In this document: positions 8,639-16,800 of the stretch, in pieces | How the letters are laid out: every line of letters starts with the position of its first letter | Numbering within the stretch: position 1 is the stretch's first letter | IMG/VR virus record: IMGVR_UViG_3300020424_000038 | Span: 1-21,696 of that record | Length of the DNA: 21,696 bases | Direction: 5' to 3' (one strand) | Origin: a virus | Made by a program: the position numbers and the translations under genes | The notes under the pieces: model-generated | What the model saw: the letters and a program-made list of their open reading frames with translations, nothing else | What the model was told of the DNA's origin: nothing | Databases searched by the model: none

Positions 8639-9344
8639 AGTAATTTATTTAAGATGGGGTAAAAGATATACTAAAGATCATGTTGTGAGATTAGAAGAAC
8701 AAGTAAAAAATAATTGTTCGGTACCTTATGAATTTTTAACTATAAATCATTGCTATGCTGGTGCAGAATATGACACAATGGATTGGGCTCAAAGAACTTA
8801 TTATAGAGGAGAAGATGATGTTGAAGAATCTACCTCATCACAAAACAATTTTTTAAGAGAAGATCTTGGAGGACTAGCTCACTGGCAAAAATTATTAATG
8901 TTTAGATTTGATAGAGAATATTTTGATTGGGAAGATAAATTATTGTATATAGACTTAGATTCAAATATTAAAGGAGATCTTGCTTACTTTTTTAATTTAC
9001 CGGTAGAAAAACCAATGATTGCCTATGATTGGGATGCTTATGATAATAACAAATGGCAACACTCATACACTACCAGAGCACATCCATTATATAATAGCTC
9101 AGTCATATTATGGAAAACTCACCACCTCCAAAAAATTTGGAGCGAAATTGAAAAGCTCAATGGATCTTATTATCAATTTGGAATGATAGATAATTGGTTA
9201 TTTCACAGGTTTGGGCCGTGGGCTTATAATTCTAAACATAAAAATTTCTTTACTCCTTTTGATAGAGATATTATATCAAAAAATGGAATTATTGAAACTA
9301 TGTCTGGTACAACTATTGAAGAAAAAATAAAATGTCTGGCTTAA
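8628..9344 (+). CDS. GT-A type glycosyltransferase 1 (238 aa)
   Basis: Predicted sugar-nucleotide glycosyltransferase of the GT-A fold. The metal-binding DxD motif lies in LLYIDLDSNIKGDL (Asp109 and Asp111), at the expected place after a first alpha/beta half that starts VIYLRWG. Later family-like elements are PLYNSSVILW (about 153-162), which would build the acceptor side, and DNWLFHRFGPW (from about 188), whose Asp may be catalytic or metal-linked. The length of 238 residues suits a compact GT-A domain with no membrane segment, so it should act in the cytoplasm. The start codon is GTG, supported by AGGAGA about eight nucleotides upstream; it overlaps the preceding gene by 11 nt. The gene at 10048 encodes a clear paralogue. 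Donor and acceptor cannot be told from sequence. Confidence 0.8.
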   Translation: MANKVIYLRWGKRYTKDHVVRLEEQVKNNCSVPYEFLTINHCYAGAEYDTMDWAQRTYYRGEDDVEESTSSQNNFLREDLGGLAHWQKLLMFRFDREYFDWEDKLLYIDLDSNIKGDLAYFFNLPVEKPMIAYDWDAYDNNKWQHSYTTRAHPLYNSSVILWKTHHLQKIWSEIEKLNGSYYQFGMIDNWLFHRFGPWAYNSKHKNFFTPFDRDIISKNGIIETMSGTTIEEKIKCLA

Positions 9345-10060
9345 AAATGTTTAAAACATATGACATGATGTGGCAAGTGCTTCATAACGTACTTGATGAA
9401 CCTGTTCTCAGTATGAAAATGTTTGAAGCATATGATGGTGCAATAAAGTTTGTAACGGACGTTTATCCTTACAGAGAAAAAGAGGTGTATGAAGCAATTA
9501 GAGACGGTAAGGATTCGATCTATAATTGTGATGTATATAAGAAATGGTGCTATAAAAAATTACTAGAATTAAATTTACATGAAGCGTATGACTTGTCAAA
9601 AACTAATGTAGTTTCTGCCGGATATTGTTTTTATGACGCTCGTTTTTGGTTAAAGCTTGGTATCAAAACTATTTGGCTTTATGAACTTGATGAAGAAATA
9701 CGAAAAATAAATTGGAGACTGACTGACTATGTTAAAGAAGATATTAAAATATTAGGAAAAACTTTAGACTGCGTTCTTGATAAAGATTATTTAATAAAAG
9801 ATGTAGGGCTTCATATTAATTTTAACTGTGAAAAATATTATCACATGAAAGAAGCCATAAAAAAAGAAGAGTATCCTAGTAATTGTGTGTTTGTTTTTTG
9901 CGGATCAAGTTTAAAATACAATGGTCCAGGAACTATTGGTAATGGTAACATAAACATATGTGATACACTAGATGATTTTATAGAGACATTACCAAATATG
10001 AATATATTTTTTAAAGATACAATGAATCATAAACACATGGTGATTGGATGCTTAGAGTAA
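9332..10060 (+). CDS. Rossmann-like protein 1 (242 aa), divergent methyltransferase-type fold
   Basis: After a helical N-terminal third, the segment VVSAGYCFYDARFWLKLGIK (from about residue 93) followed by TIWLYELDEE has the strand-loop-helix-strand pattern of class I SAM-dependent methyltransferases, with an acidic residue ending strand 2, but the classical GxGxG loop is degenerate. Further on come HINFNCEKYYHM (about residue 160) and CVFVFCGSS, then GNINICDTLDDFIE. The same order occurs in the protein at 10721 (WINTSCEHCYPM, LCVVSGND, GHINLITSLDELK), so the two are paralogues. Nine cysteines in 242 residues is unusual beside nearly Cys-free virion proteins. The first ATG overlaps the upstream gene by 13 nt; an in-frame ATG at 9347, just after the upstream stop, is an alternative start. 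Methyltransferase activity is not assured; a sugar-nucleotide-binding or structural role is possible. Confidence 0.6.
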   Translation: MSGLKMFKTYDMMWQVLHNVLDEPVLSMKMFEAYDGAIKFVTDVYPYREKEVYEAIRDGKDSIYNCDVYKKWCYKKLLELNLHEAYDLSKTNVVSAGYCFYDARFWLKLGIKTIWLYELDEEIRKINWRLTDYVKEDIKILGKTLDCVLDKDYLIKDVGLHINFNCEKYYHMKEAIKKEEYPSNCVFVFCGSSLKYNGPGTIGNGNINICDTLDDFIETLPNMNIFFKDTMNHKHMVIGCLE

Positions 10061-10743
10061 TATGCGCCAAGTGGGGTAATTATGATGATAATACTATAAC
10101 ACAATTATACAACAATGTAAAGGAAAAAAGTTCAGTTTCTTTTGATTTTTTATGTTTTACAGAGTTTAGTGATGAGTTTAATAAATATCAACATCAAAAA
10201 GATGGATATGACTATTGGGATCAAGGTGGTCTCCCTCATTCAAATAAGATTCAATTATTCAAGTTAGATGAAAAGTTTGATAAAAACGATAAGATATTAT
10301 ATCTTGATCTTGATGTTGACGTTACTGATGACATAGCGTATTTCTTCGAACTTCCAAATGATAAACCTTACATGACTTGGAACTATTGGGCTGAATACAA
10401 ACCAGAAGAATGGAGACGATTGTATAATATATCTCATTGTCCTCTATATAATAGTTCAGTGATGTTATGGAAACCTGGTCAAAATAGATCAATATATAAT
10501 TTTTTAAAGAAAAATGCAGATAAAGCATTTTTTACGTATAGAGGAATAGATACATTTATGTTTCATCATTTCGGTCCGTACACACCAATGAAAGATCATT
10601 TTAATTATTTTCGAGAAGGTGTGATCACAACTCATAGAATACATGGACATCCTGATTACGACTATGATCCACCTGTTATACATATATTAGAAGGATTAAC
10701 ATCAGAAGAGAAAAAAAGATATGTATCTAATAGAAGAAGATGA
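10048..10743 (+). CDS. GT-A type glycosyltransferase 2 (231 aa), paralogue of GT1
   Basis: This is a second GT-A enzyme, alignable with GT1 over its whole length: VICAKWGNYDD matches the GT1 start, QGGLPHSNKIQLFKLDEKF matches its LGGLAHWQKLLMF region, and KILYLDLDVDVTDDIAYFF carries the DxD motif (Asp87, Asp89). PLYNSSVMLW (about 132-141) and DTFMFHHFGPY (from about 168) match the corresponding GT1 motifs almost residue for residue. The C-terminal part contains HRIHGHPDYDYDPP, not obvious in GT1, so acceptor specificity may differ. There is no membrane segment. The start overlaps the Rossmann gene by 13 nt. Family knowledge supports transfer from a nucleotide-sugar with a divalent metal; the actual sugar and acceptor are unknown. 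Confidence 0.8.
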   Translation: MLRVICAKWGNYDDNTITQLYNNVKEKSSVSFDFLCFTEFSDEFNKYQHQKDGYDYWDQGGLPHSNKIQLFKLDEKFDKNDKILYLDLDVDVTDDIAYFFELPNDKPYMTWNYWAEYKPEEWRRLYNISHCPLYNSSVMLWKPGQNRSIYNFLKKNADKAFFTYRGIDTFMFHHFGPYTPMKDHFNYFREGVITTHRIHGHPDYDYDPPVIHILEGLTSEEKKRYVSNRRR

Positions 10744-11296
10744 TGTAATACGAATTCAGAGAATTGTTGATGAAACAAGATGGCATCACCCTTATATGTG
10801 GCCAAGTATAAGTAATCAGATTTCATTGACAGAATTCAAGATACAAAAATGGTGGGCTAGTAAAATAGATCTAATAGACAAAACTGTAAATATTTTTAAC
10901 TCTGGTTTTGGATTTTATTCAGTACCTTTTGCAAAAGAAAAAGGTGCAAAGAAAATATACACTTATGATATGTGCCCTACAATGAGTGAACTGATTAGTG
11001 GAAGTATACACTTTCAATCTAATTTTATTTTTATACCAGAAGATATTGAAGAAGCTGACGTATGGATTAATACAAGTTGTGAACATTGTTATCCTATGGG
11101 TGATATAATACCTGAAAATCAATTATGTGTTGTAAGTGGAAATGATTTAAATAAACCAGGTCATATAAATCTTATAACTAGTTTAGATGAACTAAAACAA
11201 CAATGCAACTTTTCAAAAATAATAGATGAGGATGTGATGACATTTGAAGAAGACGAAGAGAAATATTTTCAATATTTTATAATAGGTGTAAAATGA
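10721..11296 (+). CDS. Rossmann-like protein 2 (191 aa), putative SAM-dependent methyltransferase
   Basis: The sequence NIFNSGFGFYSVPFAKEKGA followed by KKIYTYDMCP (from about residue 56) resembles motif I and strand 2 of class I methyltransferases: a Gly-x-Gly loop, then an acidic residue that would bind the ribose of SAM. ADVWINTSCEHCYPM (about 113-126) resembles the strand-4 element, of NTSCEH type, found in phage proteins annotated as methyltransferases. LCVVSGND and GHINLITSLDELKQQ follow, as in the paralogue at 9332, which is longer at its N-terminus. The ATG at 10721 lies inside the GT2 gene (23-nt overlap), and its ribosome site is a weak AGAAG-type run. The stop overlaps the next start as ATGA. 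It may modify a sugar or protein made by the cassette; this is inference. Confidence 0.65.
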   Translation: MYLIEEDDVIRIQRIVDETRWHHPYMWPSISNQISLTEFKIQKWWASKIDLIDKTVNIFNSGFGFYSVPFAKEKGAKKIYTYDMCPTMSELISGSIHFQSNFIFIPEDIEEADVWINTSCEHCYPMGDIIPENQLCVVSGNDLNKPGHINLITSLDELKQQCNFSKIIDEDVMTFEEDEEKYFQYFIIGVK

Positions 11297-12192
11297 AGAG
11301 AATAATTTTTTCACTTTACATTGATATACCAGAAGAAAACTTAGACGAGACTGGTTATTCAAAACATGCCAGAAATAATAGACATAGAGAGCCAAGAGCA
11401 GCTGCGACAAAAGATAAACTAAGTGCATTTAGAAATAATTTGATCTGGAGTCATAAAACTTATGCAGATTATTGCGGTGCTGATTATCGAATATATCTTA
11501 CTGACAAAAAATGGTTTGATTACTACTTATCAATAAAAAAAATTCATGATAAGCTTCCAATGTATCATATTGTTAATTACTACAAGCATCATTTGATGTA
11601 TGAACTTGCTCGCGAAGGTTATGACGAAGTGTTTTATTGTGATATGGATGTTATTCCAGTTACAAAAGAAAGTATATTCGAACGTCATGATCTTTCATAC
11701 TTTTGGGCTAAAAATAATAATGAACTTGCAGAATGGTCAAAACATTGGGATTTAACTGAATATAATACTTGTGATAGAAATCCTGCTACAAAGTATTGGA
11801 ACACTTATGCTTTACTATTACAAGAAGGATGTGAACCTGAAAATGATGTTATTAATACTGGAACTATGATTGCAGGTAAAGATGTCATACTAGAAGTTAA
11901 TTGGGAAAAAGAATTTCCTATTATGGTTGAAAAAATGAAGAAACTTCAAGAAGATAAAGACACTATGTTTCCAGAAGCACTTCACAGTAGATTTGCTTTT
12001 GATAATGAAACTATGTTTAGCTATTTAGTACAATCTAAAAAGTTTAAATATAAAAGTCTTAGTAATATATGGCATGGTAGAATGCCATCTGATGGTCCAA
12101 ATCCAGATCATAAGATAATACATGCAATCAATAAAAAGTTTGAATTTATATGGCCTGAAGTTGATTACGAAGGAAGGGTTTATGACGAATGA
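11293..12192 (+). CDS. GT-A type glycosyltransferase 3 (299 aa)
   Basis: The protein starts MKRIIFSLYIDIPEEN; about residues 48-75 (NLIWSHKTYADYCGADYRIY) form the usual donor-binding half. VFYCDMDVIPVTKESIF holds the metal-binding DxD (Asp117, Asp119). VINTGTMIAGKDVI (about residue 186 on) and FDNETMFSYL (Asp237) are the later elements that in GT8-like and related GT-A enzymes line the active site. An IWHGRMPSDG segment near the C-terminus carries a His that could bind metal. It is larger than GT1 and GT2 and not obviously a recent copy of either. The ATG lies in an ATGA overlap with the upstream stop, with AGGTG just upstream, and the stop makes another ATGA overlap with GT4. Substrate is unknown. 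Confidence 0.8.
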   Translation: MKRIIFSLYIDIPEENLDETGYSKHARNNRHREPRAAATKDKLSAFRNNLIWSHKTYADYCGADYRIYLTDKKWFDYYLSIKKIHDKLPMYHIVNYYKHHLMYELAREGYDEVFYCDMDVIPVTKESIFERHDLSYFWAKNNNELAEWSKHWDLTEYNTCDRNPATKYWNTYALLLQEGCEPENDVINTGTMIAGKDVILEVNWEKEFPIMVEKMKKLQEDKDTMFPEALHSRFAFDNETMFSYLVQSKKFKYKSLSNIWHGRMPSDGPNPDHKIIHAINKKFEFIWPEVDYEGRVYDE

Positions 12193-12857
12193 AGATATAT
12201 GCGTTAAGAATAGGAGATAAGTATGGACCTGAATACGAAACGTATATTAAAAGCAAACTAAAAGACTATGATTTAACAATTGTAAATGAACCTTTTGATC
12301 CTAGGGTTGCATTACAATGGAATAAAATGTTCTTTATGGCTCTTGAAATCGATGAGCCTATTTGCGTTATTGATATTGACCTAATACTAATTAATGATTA
12401 CAAAAAGATATTTGATTATCCTATCAAAAAAGGTCAGTTTTTAGGAATGAGACAATGGTGGGATAACACTGACGTGCAACTTATTAATGGTGGATTTTTT
12501 AAATACTATCCAACAGATTGTAAGTATATATTCGATAAGTTCATGAAAAATATAGAATATTGGCAGTCATACTATATTGAAAAGGGTGTAACTGTTGGAC
12601 CTGTCAATGGTGAACAAAACTTTGTAGAAGAATCAGTAAAAGAAAAACTTGAATTAATTACATTTAGCGACAAATGGTGTACACGCTGGACTCAAAATCC
12701 TGAAATTAATAAAAATCTAAATAATCGATATTTCAAATATTTTCGTGAACCTATGATACTAGGAAGTGAATTTAATGTAAGAATTAAGATGGTACACTTC
12801 ACCTATTCACTTAATAAACCACATGAAAGTCAAATGTTTAAACATCTGTACACTTGA
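12189..12857 (+). CDS. GT-A type glycosyltransferase 4 (222 aa), last gene of the cassette
   Basis: The short N-terminus MKIYALRIGDKYGPEYETY is followed by ALQWNKMFFMAL, then ICVIDIDLILINDYKKIF with the DxD motif (Asp62, Asp64). QLINGGFFKYYPTDCKYIF (about residues 97-115) and NGEQNFVEE (from about 140) correspond to the product-side loop and the Asp/Glu-Gln element of compact GT-A enzymes. The end has MVHFTYSLNKPHESQM, where a His could be the third metal ligand. It has no membrane segment. It overlaps GT3 by 4 nt (ATGA), with AAGGAAGGG about ten nucleotides upstream as ribosome site. After the stop comes a 70-nt gap with a late promoter, so this gene closes the cassette. Donor and acceptor unknown. 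Confidence 0.78.
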   Translation: MKIYALRIGDKYGPEYETYIKSKLKDYDLTIVNEPFDPRVALQWNKMFFMALEIDEPICVIDIDLILINDYKKIFDYPIKKGQFLGMRQWWDNTDVQLINGGFFKYYPTDCKYIFDKFMKNIEYWQSYYIEKGVTVGPVNGEQNFVEESVKEKLELITFSDKWCTRWTQNPEINKNLNNRYFKYFREPMILGSEFNVRIKMVHFTYSLNKPHESQMFKHLYT

Positions 12858-12862
12858 TTCTG

Positions 12863-12870
12863 TATAAATA
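12863..12870 (+). promoter_or_regulatory. T4-type late promoter TATAAATA
   Basis: An exact TATAAATA octamer, the consensus of T4 late promoters (read by RNA polymerase with the phage sigma gp55 and coactivator gp33), lies in the only sizeable intergenic gap of the window, 57 nt before the ATG at 12928. By analogy with T4 the transcript should begin near 12876. It would drive the small virion genes and the two large fibres downstream. I saw no other exact copy in a gene-start position. Confidence 0.75.
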
Positions 12871-12882
12871 TAGTTAAATCTT

Positions 12883-12898
12883 GAGGTTTCGAAACCTC
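12883..12898. repeat. 16-bp perfect palindrome in the leader of the late transcript
   Basis: GAGGTTTCGAAACCTC is its own reverse complement. As RNA it gives a 6-bp stem (GAGGUU/AACCUC) with a UCGA loop. It starts about 7 nt after the predicted late start site and ends 18 nt before the AGGAG ribosome site at 12917-12921. It is flanked by two CTTGAG copies (12880-12885 and 12898-12903). Only UU follows the stem, so it is a poor intrinsic terminator; a 5'-end stabilising hairpin or a dimeric protein operator is more likely. Confidence 0.6.
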
Positions 12899-12927
12899 TT
12901 GAGAAGACTCAGATACAGGAGTAAAAA

Positions 12928-13134
12928 ATGGGTAAGCAGATTATAAACATTGGCACAACAGCCAATGATAACACGGGTGATGATCTCCGTACAGCTGGAG
13001 ATAAAATAAACGACAATTTCACAGAACTTTATAATTTCGATTCAGTTGGTATAGTCAATAAGGCTAAACTACAACAAATACTTACATCTTCTGATAGCTA
13101 TGGCTCCTTTAAATCTGCAATATTAGCACTTTAA
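12928..13134 (+). CDS. Small virion protein (68 aa) with NIGTTANDNTGDDLR motif
   Basis: First gene after the late promoter, with AGGAG at 12917-12921. The whole N-terminal half is the motif INIGTTANDNTGDDLRTAGD followed by KINDNFTELYNF, a signature widely found at the N-terminus of phage tail-fibre, neck and minor structural proteins, including many in marine T4-like phages, where small stand-alone versions also occur. The remaining 30 residues are mostly helical (NKAKLQQILTSSDSYGSF). No enzyme motif is present. It is probably a minor virion protein or an attachment/trimerisation module for the fibres encoded downstream; that role is inferred. The stop codon overlaps the strong ribosome site of the next gene. 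Confidence 0.75.
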   Translation: MGKQIINIGTTANDNTGDDLRTAGDKINDNFTELYNFDSVGIVNKAKLQQILTSSDSYGSFKSAILAL

Positions 13135-13140
13135 GGAGGT
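13133..13140 (+). promoter_or_regulatory. Near-perfect Shine-Dalgarno AAGGAGGT
   Basis: AAGGAGGT starts within the TAA stop of the 68-aa gene and ends three nucleotides before the ATG at 13144. It is the strongest ribosome site in the window, though with short spacing, which suggests high and coupled translation of the 129-aa protein. Confidence 0.8.
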
Positions 13141-13143
13141 CTT

Positions 13144-13533
13144 ATGGCACAGTACGAAGACTTAATTATAGATCAGGGTAGTGATGTAGAGATTAAACTC
13201 GAATTGTTTAATCCAGACGGTTCTGCTAAAATTTTAAATAAGTATGTTGAAGCAACAAACAGTATTGTCCCGTTATTCTCCGCTACAGGAAAAATCAAAA
13301 AAGGTTTTAATTCAACAGATTCCAATACATATAGTTTTGGAACCACAACCTTATCTCCGAGTAATGAAGAAAATTGTGTATTTTTGAGTCTTACAAACGC
13401 AGTAACAAACTCAATGAAAGCTGGAAGATATGTCTACGATGTAGAAATATCAGCCACTGATAGTGGTGGAAACGTTACTGTTGAACGAATATTAGAAGGA
13501 AAACTTACTGTTTCACCTTCAGTCACTAAGTAG
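13144..13533 (+). CDS. Beta-rich virion protein (129 aa), baseplate/fibre N-terminal domain type
   Basis: The sequence opens with YEDLIIDQGSDVEIKLELFN and has the alternating strand pattern of a small beta-sandwich domain common at phage baseplates and fibre bases (QGSDxxxxLxLxxxDG, then ATGKIKKGF, then VFLSLTNAVTNSMKAGRYVY, ending RILEGKLTVSPSVTK). Such domains, resembling the N-terminal domain of BppU-like upper baseplate proteins, occur as single-domain proteins in many myoviruses. Full length here is just the domain. There is no signal peptide or membrane helix. The next gene begins six nucleotides after the stop. I infer a small baseplate or fibre-attachment component; the exact position in the virion is unknown. 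Confidence 0.72.
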   Translation: MAQYEDLIIDQGSDVEIKLELFNPDGSAKILNKYVEATNSIVPLFSATGKIKKGFNSTDSNTYSFGTTTLSPSNEENCVFLSLTNAVTNSMKAGRYVYDVEISATDSGGNVTVERILEGKLTVSPSVTK

Positions 13534-13539
13534 GTAGTT

Positions 13540-13830
13540 ATGGCAGAAATTAAATTAGTATCTGGAAAAACCATAATCAAGAAGATCACAGTTGGTGTTC
13601 CTATAAGAGCTGTAAAAGCTTTTAATGTTGAAACTACCGTAGGTCAATTAAATGATGTAGTAGGTGCTGGTGGCAAGTTTAGAGATGGTTATATGTTAAT
13701 ATACGATAGTAGCAGGTCTCAGTGGACCGCTAAAGGTATATTGAATAGACAAATAATAGACGGTGGAGAAGGATTTGCTATTGATTCTTTATCGCCCAAT
13801 CCACTTAACTACGCTGTTGTTCCAGTATAG
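13540..13830 (+). CDS. Small virion-associated protein (96 aa), unknown
   Basis: Beta-rich and short: MAEIKLVSGKTIIKKITVGV, then VGQLNDVVGAGGKFRDGYML with IYDSSRSQWTAKGIL. The DGYMLIYDSSRSQW segment resembles a motif of fibre-like proteins in which a strand-turn-strand with a central Trp recurs (as in FEGYDGNAWGSLGG of the next gene), so this may be a small relative of fibre modules. It ends in LNYAVVPV. No enzyme or membrane feature is seen. The ATG is six nucleotides after the previous stop, with a weak GTAGGTAG ribosome site; the fibre gene begins eight nucleotides after its stop. I infer a minor virion protein encoded with the fibres. Confidence 0.65.
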   Translation: MAEIKLVSGKTIIKKITVGVPIRAVKAFNVETTVGQLNDVVGAGGKFRDGYMLIYDSSRSQWTAKGILNRQIIDGGEGFAIDSLSPNPLNYAVVPV

Positions 13831-13838
13831 GATTTATA

Positions 13839-16800
13839 ATGACTTCACTAATTCAAATAAAGAGATCGGCCACTCAATCAAAACCAGATAAACTGAGAAT
13901 AGGTGAACTTGCTTATTCATATCTTGATAGTGGTGCGGCTGATGACTCCAATCGCGGTTTAAAATTATGGATAGGTGCTGGAGTTCCAGCAGGTGGTTTA
14001 GATTCAAATTTTATCGCTGATAGTGTACAATCTATTGGAGGTAAATTCTACACAGAAAAATTAGATGTTAATAAATTTGGTATTACTGAAGGAAACAAAT
14101 TTGTACTTCTGGACAGTAATCGTAATATTAATTTTATTAACATTGATTCATCAACAGTAAATGAACTACAAGCAAATCAGTTAGTAACGATGAATAATTT
14201 AGTAGTGCCTGTTGGTACTACAGCTCAGAGACCTTCACCTTTTGCTTTAGGACAAATAAGATTTAACACAGATACTACAACGTTTGAAGGTTATGATGGA
14301 AATGCTTGGGGATCTTTAGGCGGAATAAAAGATATTGATCAGGATACTTTTATTCAAGCTGAAACAAGTCCAAATGCTGATAATGATGATTTAAGATTTT
14401 TTACTGCGGGTACTAAAAGATTAGATATTGATGAGCAAGGAAAGATTGTTGTACCACCGACATATACACCTGATAGCGCATTTTCAATAACTACTAAAAA
14501 ATATGTGGATGAGAGAGTACTGTTTACTCCTACTGACTCAAGTTTAACAGATGGTGCATTTACAGGATTCACTGCAAATGATACGCTTACTGATGTAATC
14601 GATGGTTTGAATGAAGCTATTAATAATGTGAGAACTAATACATTTGTAAGAGGGCTAACGTTTGTAGCAAATCCACTACAAGGTGGCGCAGGTTTTACCA
14701 CTACATTAGCATTTACAAATGATGGAAATCCAAACAGATATGATATAAACTGGGGAGATGGATTTATTGATTCAGCTGTTTCAAGTAACAGTCCAACACA
14801 CGTTTATAATAATCCTTTAGTAAGTCCAGCATCAATTACTGTGAGAGCTTTCAATACAGGCGCGGTTGGAACAGGAAGTGAAGCATTTAGGACAAATGCA
14901 GATTACATTACAATATTTACTGCTGATCCCGTTGCAAACTTTGAGTTATATAGAAATGCCACTGGAGGTTCTGCTTTAACAGGTAATGATGTTTATGTTA
15001 TTGAAGGACAACCTTTATATTTAAGAAACACAACAACAAATACTCAAGTTGCAAACAAACTTGGACCGGCAGCAGTCGAATACTCAGTTAACTGGGGTGA
15101 TGGAACTTCTTTAGATAATGTTGCTAATGATAGTGCCTCTGGTGGTGTCATAGGATCTAGATTGATTCATACTTGGGCAAATGGTACTCATTCTTATAAA
15201 TCAAGAGATACAGTACTATTAAGTTTAGATAGTCATACGACTGCTGATCCATCAGTTGTACCGTCAACCAAAAGTATTTTATTAAAAGTATATGACGATA
15301 ATCCCGCAACTCCAGAGGGTTTATCAACAAAAACAGTATCTTTTGGTGGACCCTCATCTGGAATATCTCCACTTTTACCTGCTGGCGCAACAAAACATTT
15401 TACAGGTGCAGCCCAAACATCCGCAGGATCTTCTATTGCAAGAACAATAACAACAACAGGTGATATATCAACTACAGCAATATCAACATTTGCACATGAT
15501 GCAGGCGCCGGGACGTTAAGTGCTCAAGTAAACGGTAATGCAAATGGTAGTGTAGTAATGGACGGATCAAGTAAAGTTGGTAGATATACGAGTTTAGATG
15601 TTACTGATCATTCTGATTTTAATTTATTAGATTCATCAGGAACAAACACAACTTTTGCTCTTAGTCATATTCATCCAAATAAATTTTTTGGATTTAAAGC
15701 AAGAGTACTTAAAGCTGCCAGTGCCGTTAACGCAGGTTTAAATGACTTTGGATTAGATCATAGTACAACTGGAACAACTAACATTGTTGAATATGTAAAA
15801 GATGATGTTACAGCAGCTCCTACAGCTGCAAGTGGAACACTAACACAAAACGTGGCAGGTGGTTTTAGATTTATTAGTGGAATACCATATTATAATTCAG
15901 GATCTCCAAGTCTAACATTATCAGGAATCACACTAGCTAATTTAACAGGCAAGGCCTATAGAGATACAAACTCACCTTTCCAAGTCAAAAGTGGAACAAA
16001 CTTTGAAGGTACTACACAAAATGCCATAACCGATCAAGATTATACATATGCGCAAATAGATGGATCAACAACATTTTTAACTGGTGGTATTCCTCAAGAG
16101 GACGTTGGTGTTGCTTCACCCTATGCCATTGGAAATGTTACTATTCCAATAACAAGTGGTAGTGTTCGAACAGTTGAGGAATTAAGAGTAAGAGGAAGAA
16201 ATTGTAATGGTAATGGTGCATTTCATAATCTTACAGCTACAAAAGTTCAAGTACATACTGCAGCTCAATCAGGTGTTCATGAAATTTCGACTTCAGTTTC
16301 TAATTCATTAGGTGCTACATATGCAGATAATGCAATAAGAATATTTGATTTCAGCGCGGCAACAATAAATACTCCTAGTTACACTGGAACAACTAATTTT
16401 TATACAAACAATGTTTATACAGAAGCAAGTGATCCTGGTGTAGCTGGAACACAAGAGGCATCAATAAGAATTGGAATTCTAAAACATGATGTAACTAACT
16501 ACAGTACTGGATTTCTTCCTGTTGGTCCAAATCGATCAGGTGATACTGGAACTCAATTTGCAACATTTGCTTTTAGAAGAACGGCAGTTGCAAGTTTTAC
16601 TATAAACTTGATAAGTCCAACTGGAATATTAGGAGCCTTTATTGCTCTTCCAGGAACTGCTACTGACAACACTAGTAGTTTAAATGGTTGGCTCGAATGT
16701 TCAACACAGTATGCCGGTGCTGGAACACCTGGTCAAAACTTAGGGCCTGGAGGAAATGGAAGTAATGGTGTTGCATCAACTGGTGGAGATAGAATTTTAA

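Noticed and set aside
10919-11428. Minus-strand frames opposite R2 and the start of GT3
   Set aside because: Hydrophobic, Tyr/Phe-rich translations opposite clear enzyme genes; no ribosome site or plausible promoter.
12883-12898. Palindrome as an intrinsic terminator for the glycosyltransferase transcript
   Set aside because: Only two U residues follow the stem on the + strand and no T-run is seen on the - strand side; it also lies downstream of the late promoter, where termination would block the fibre genes.
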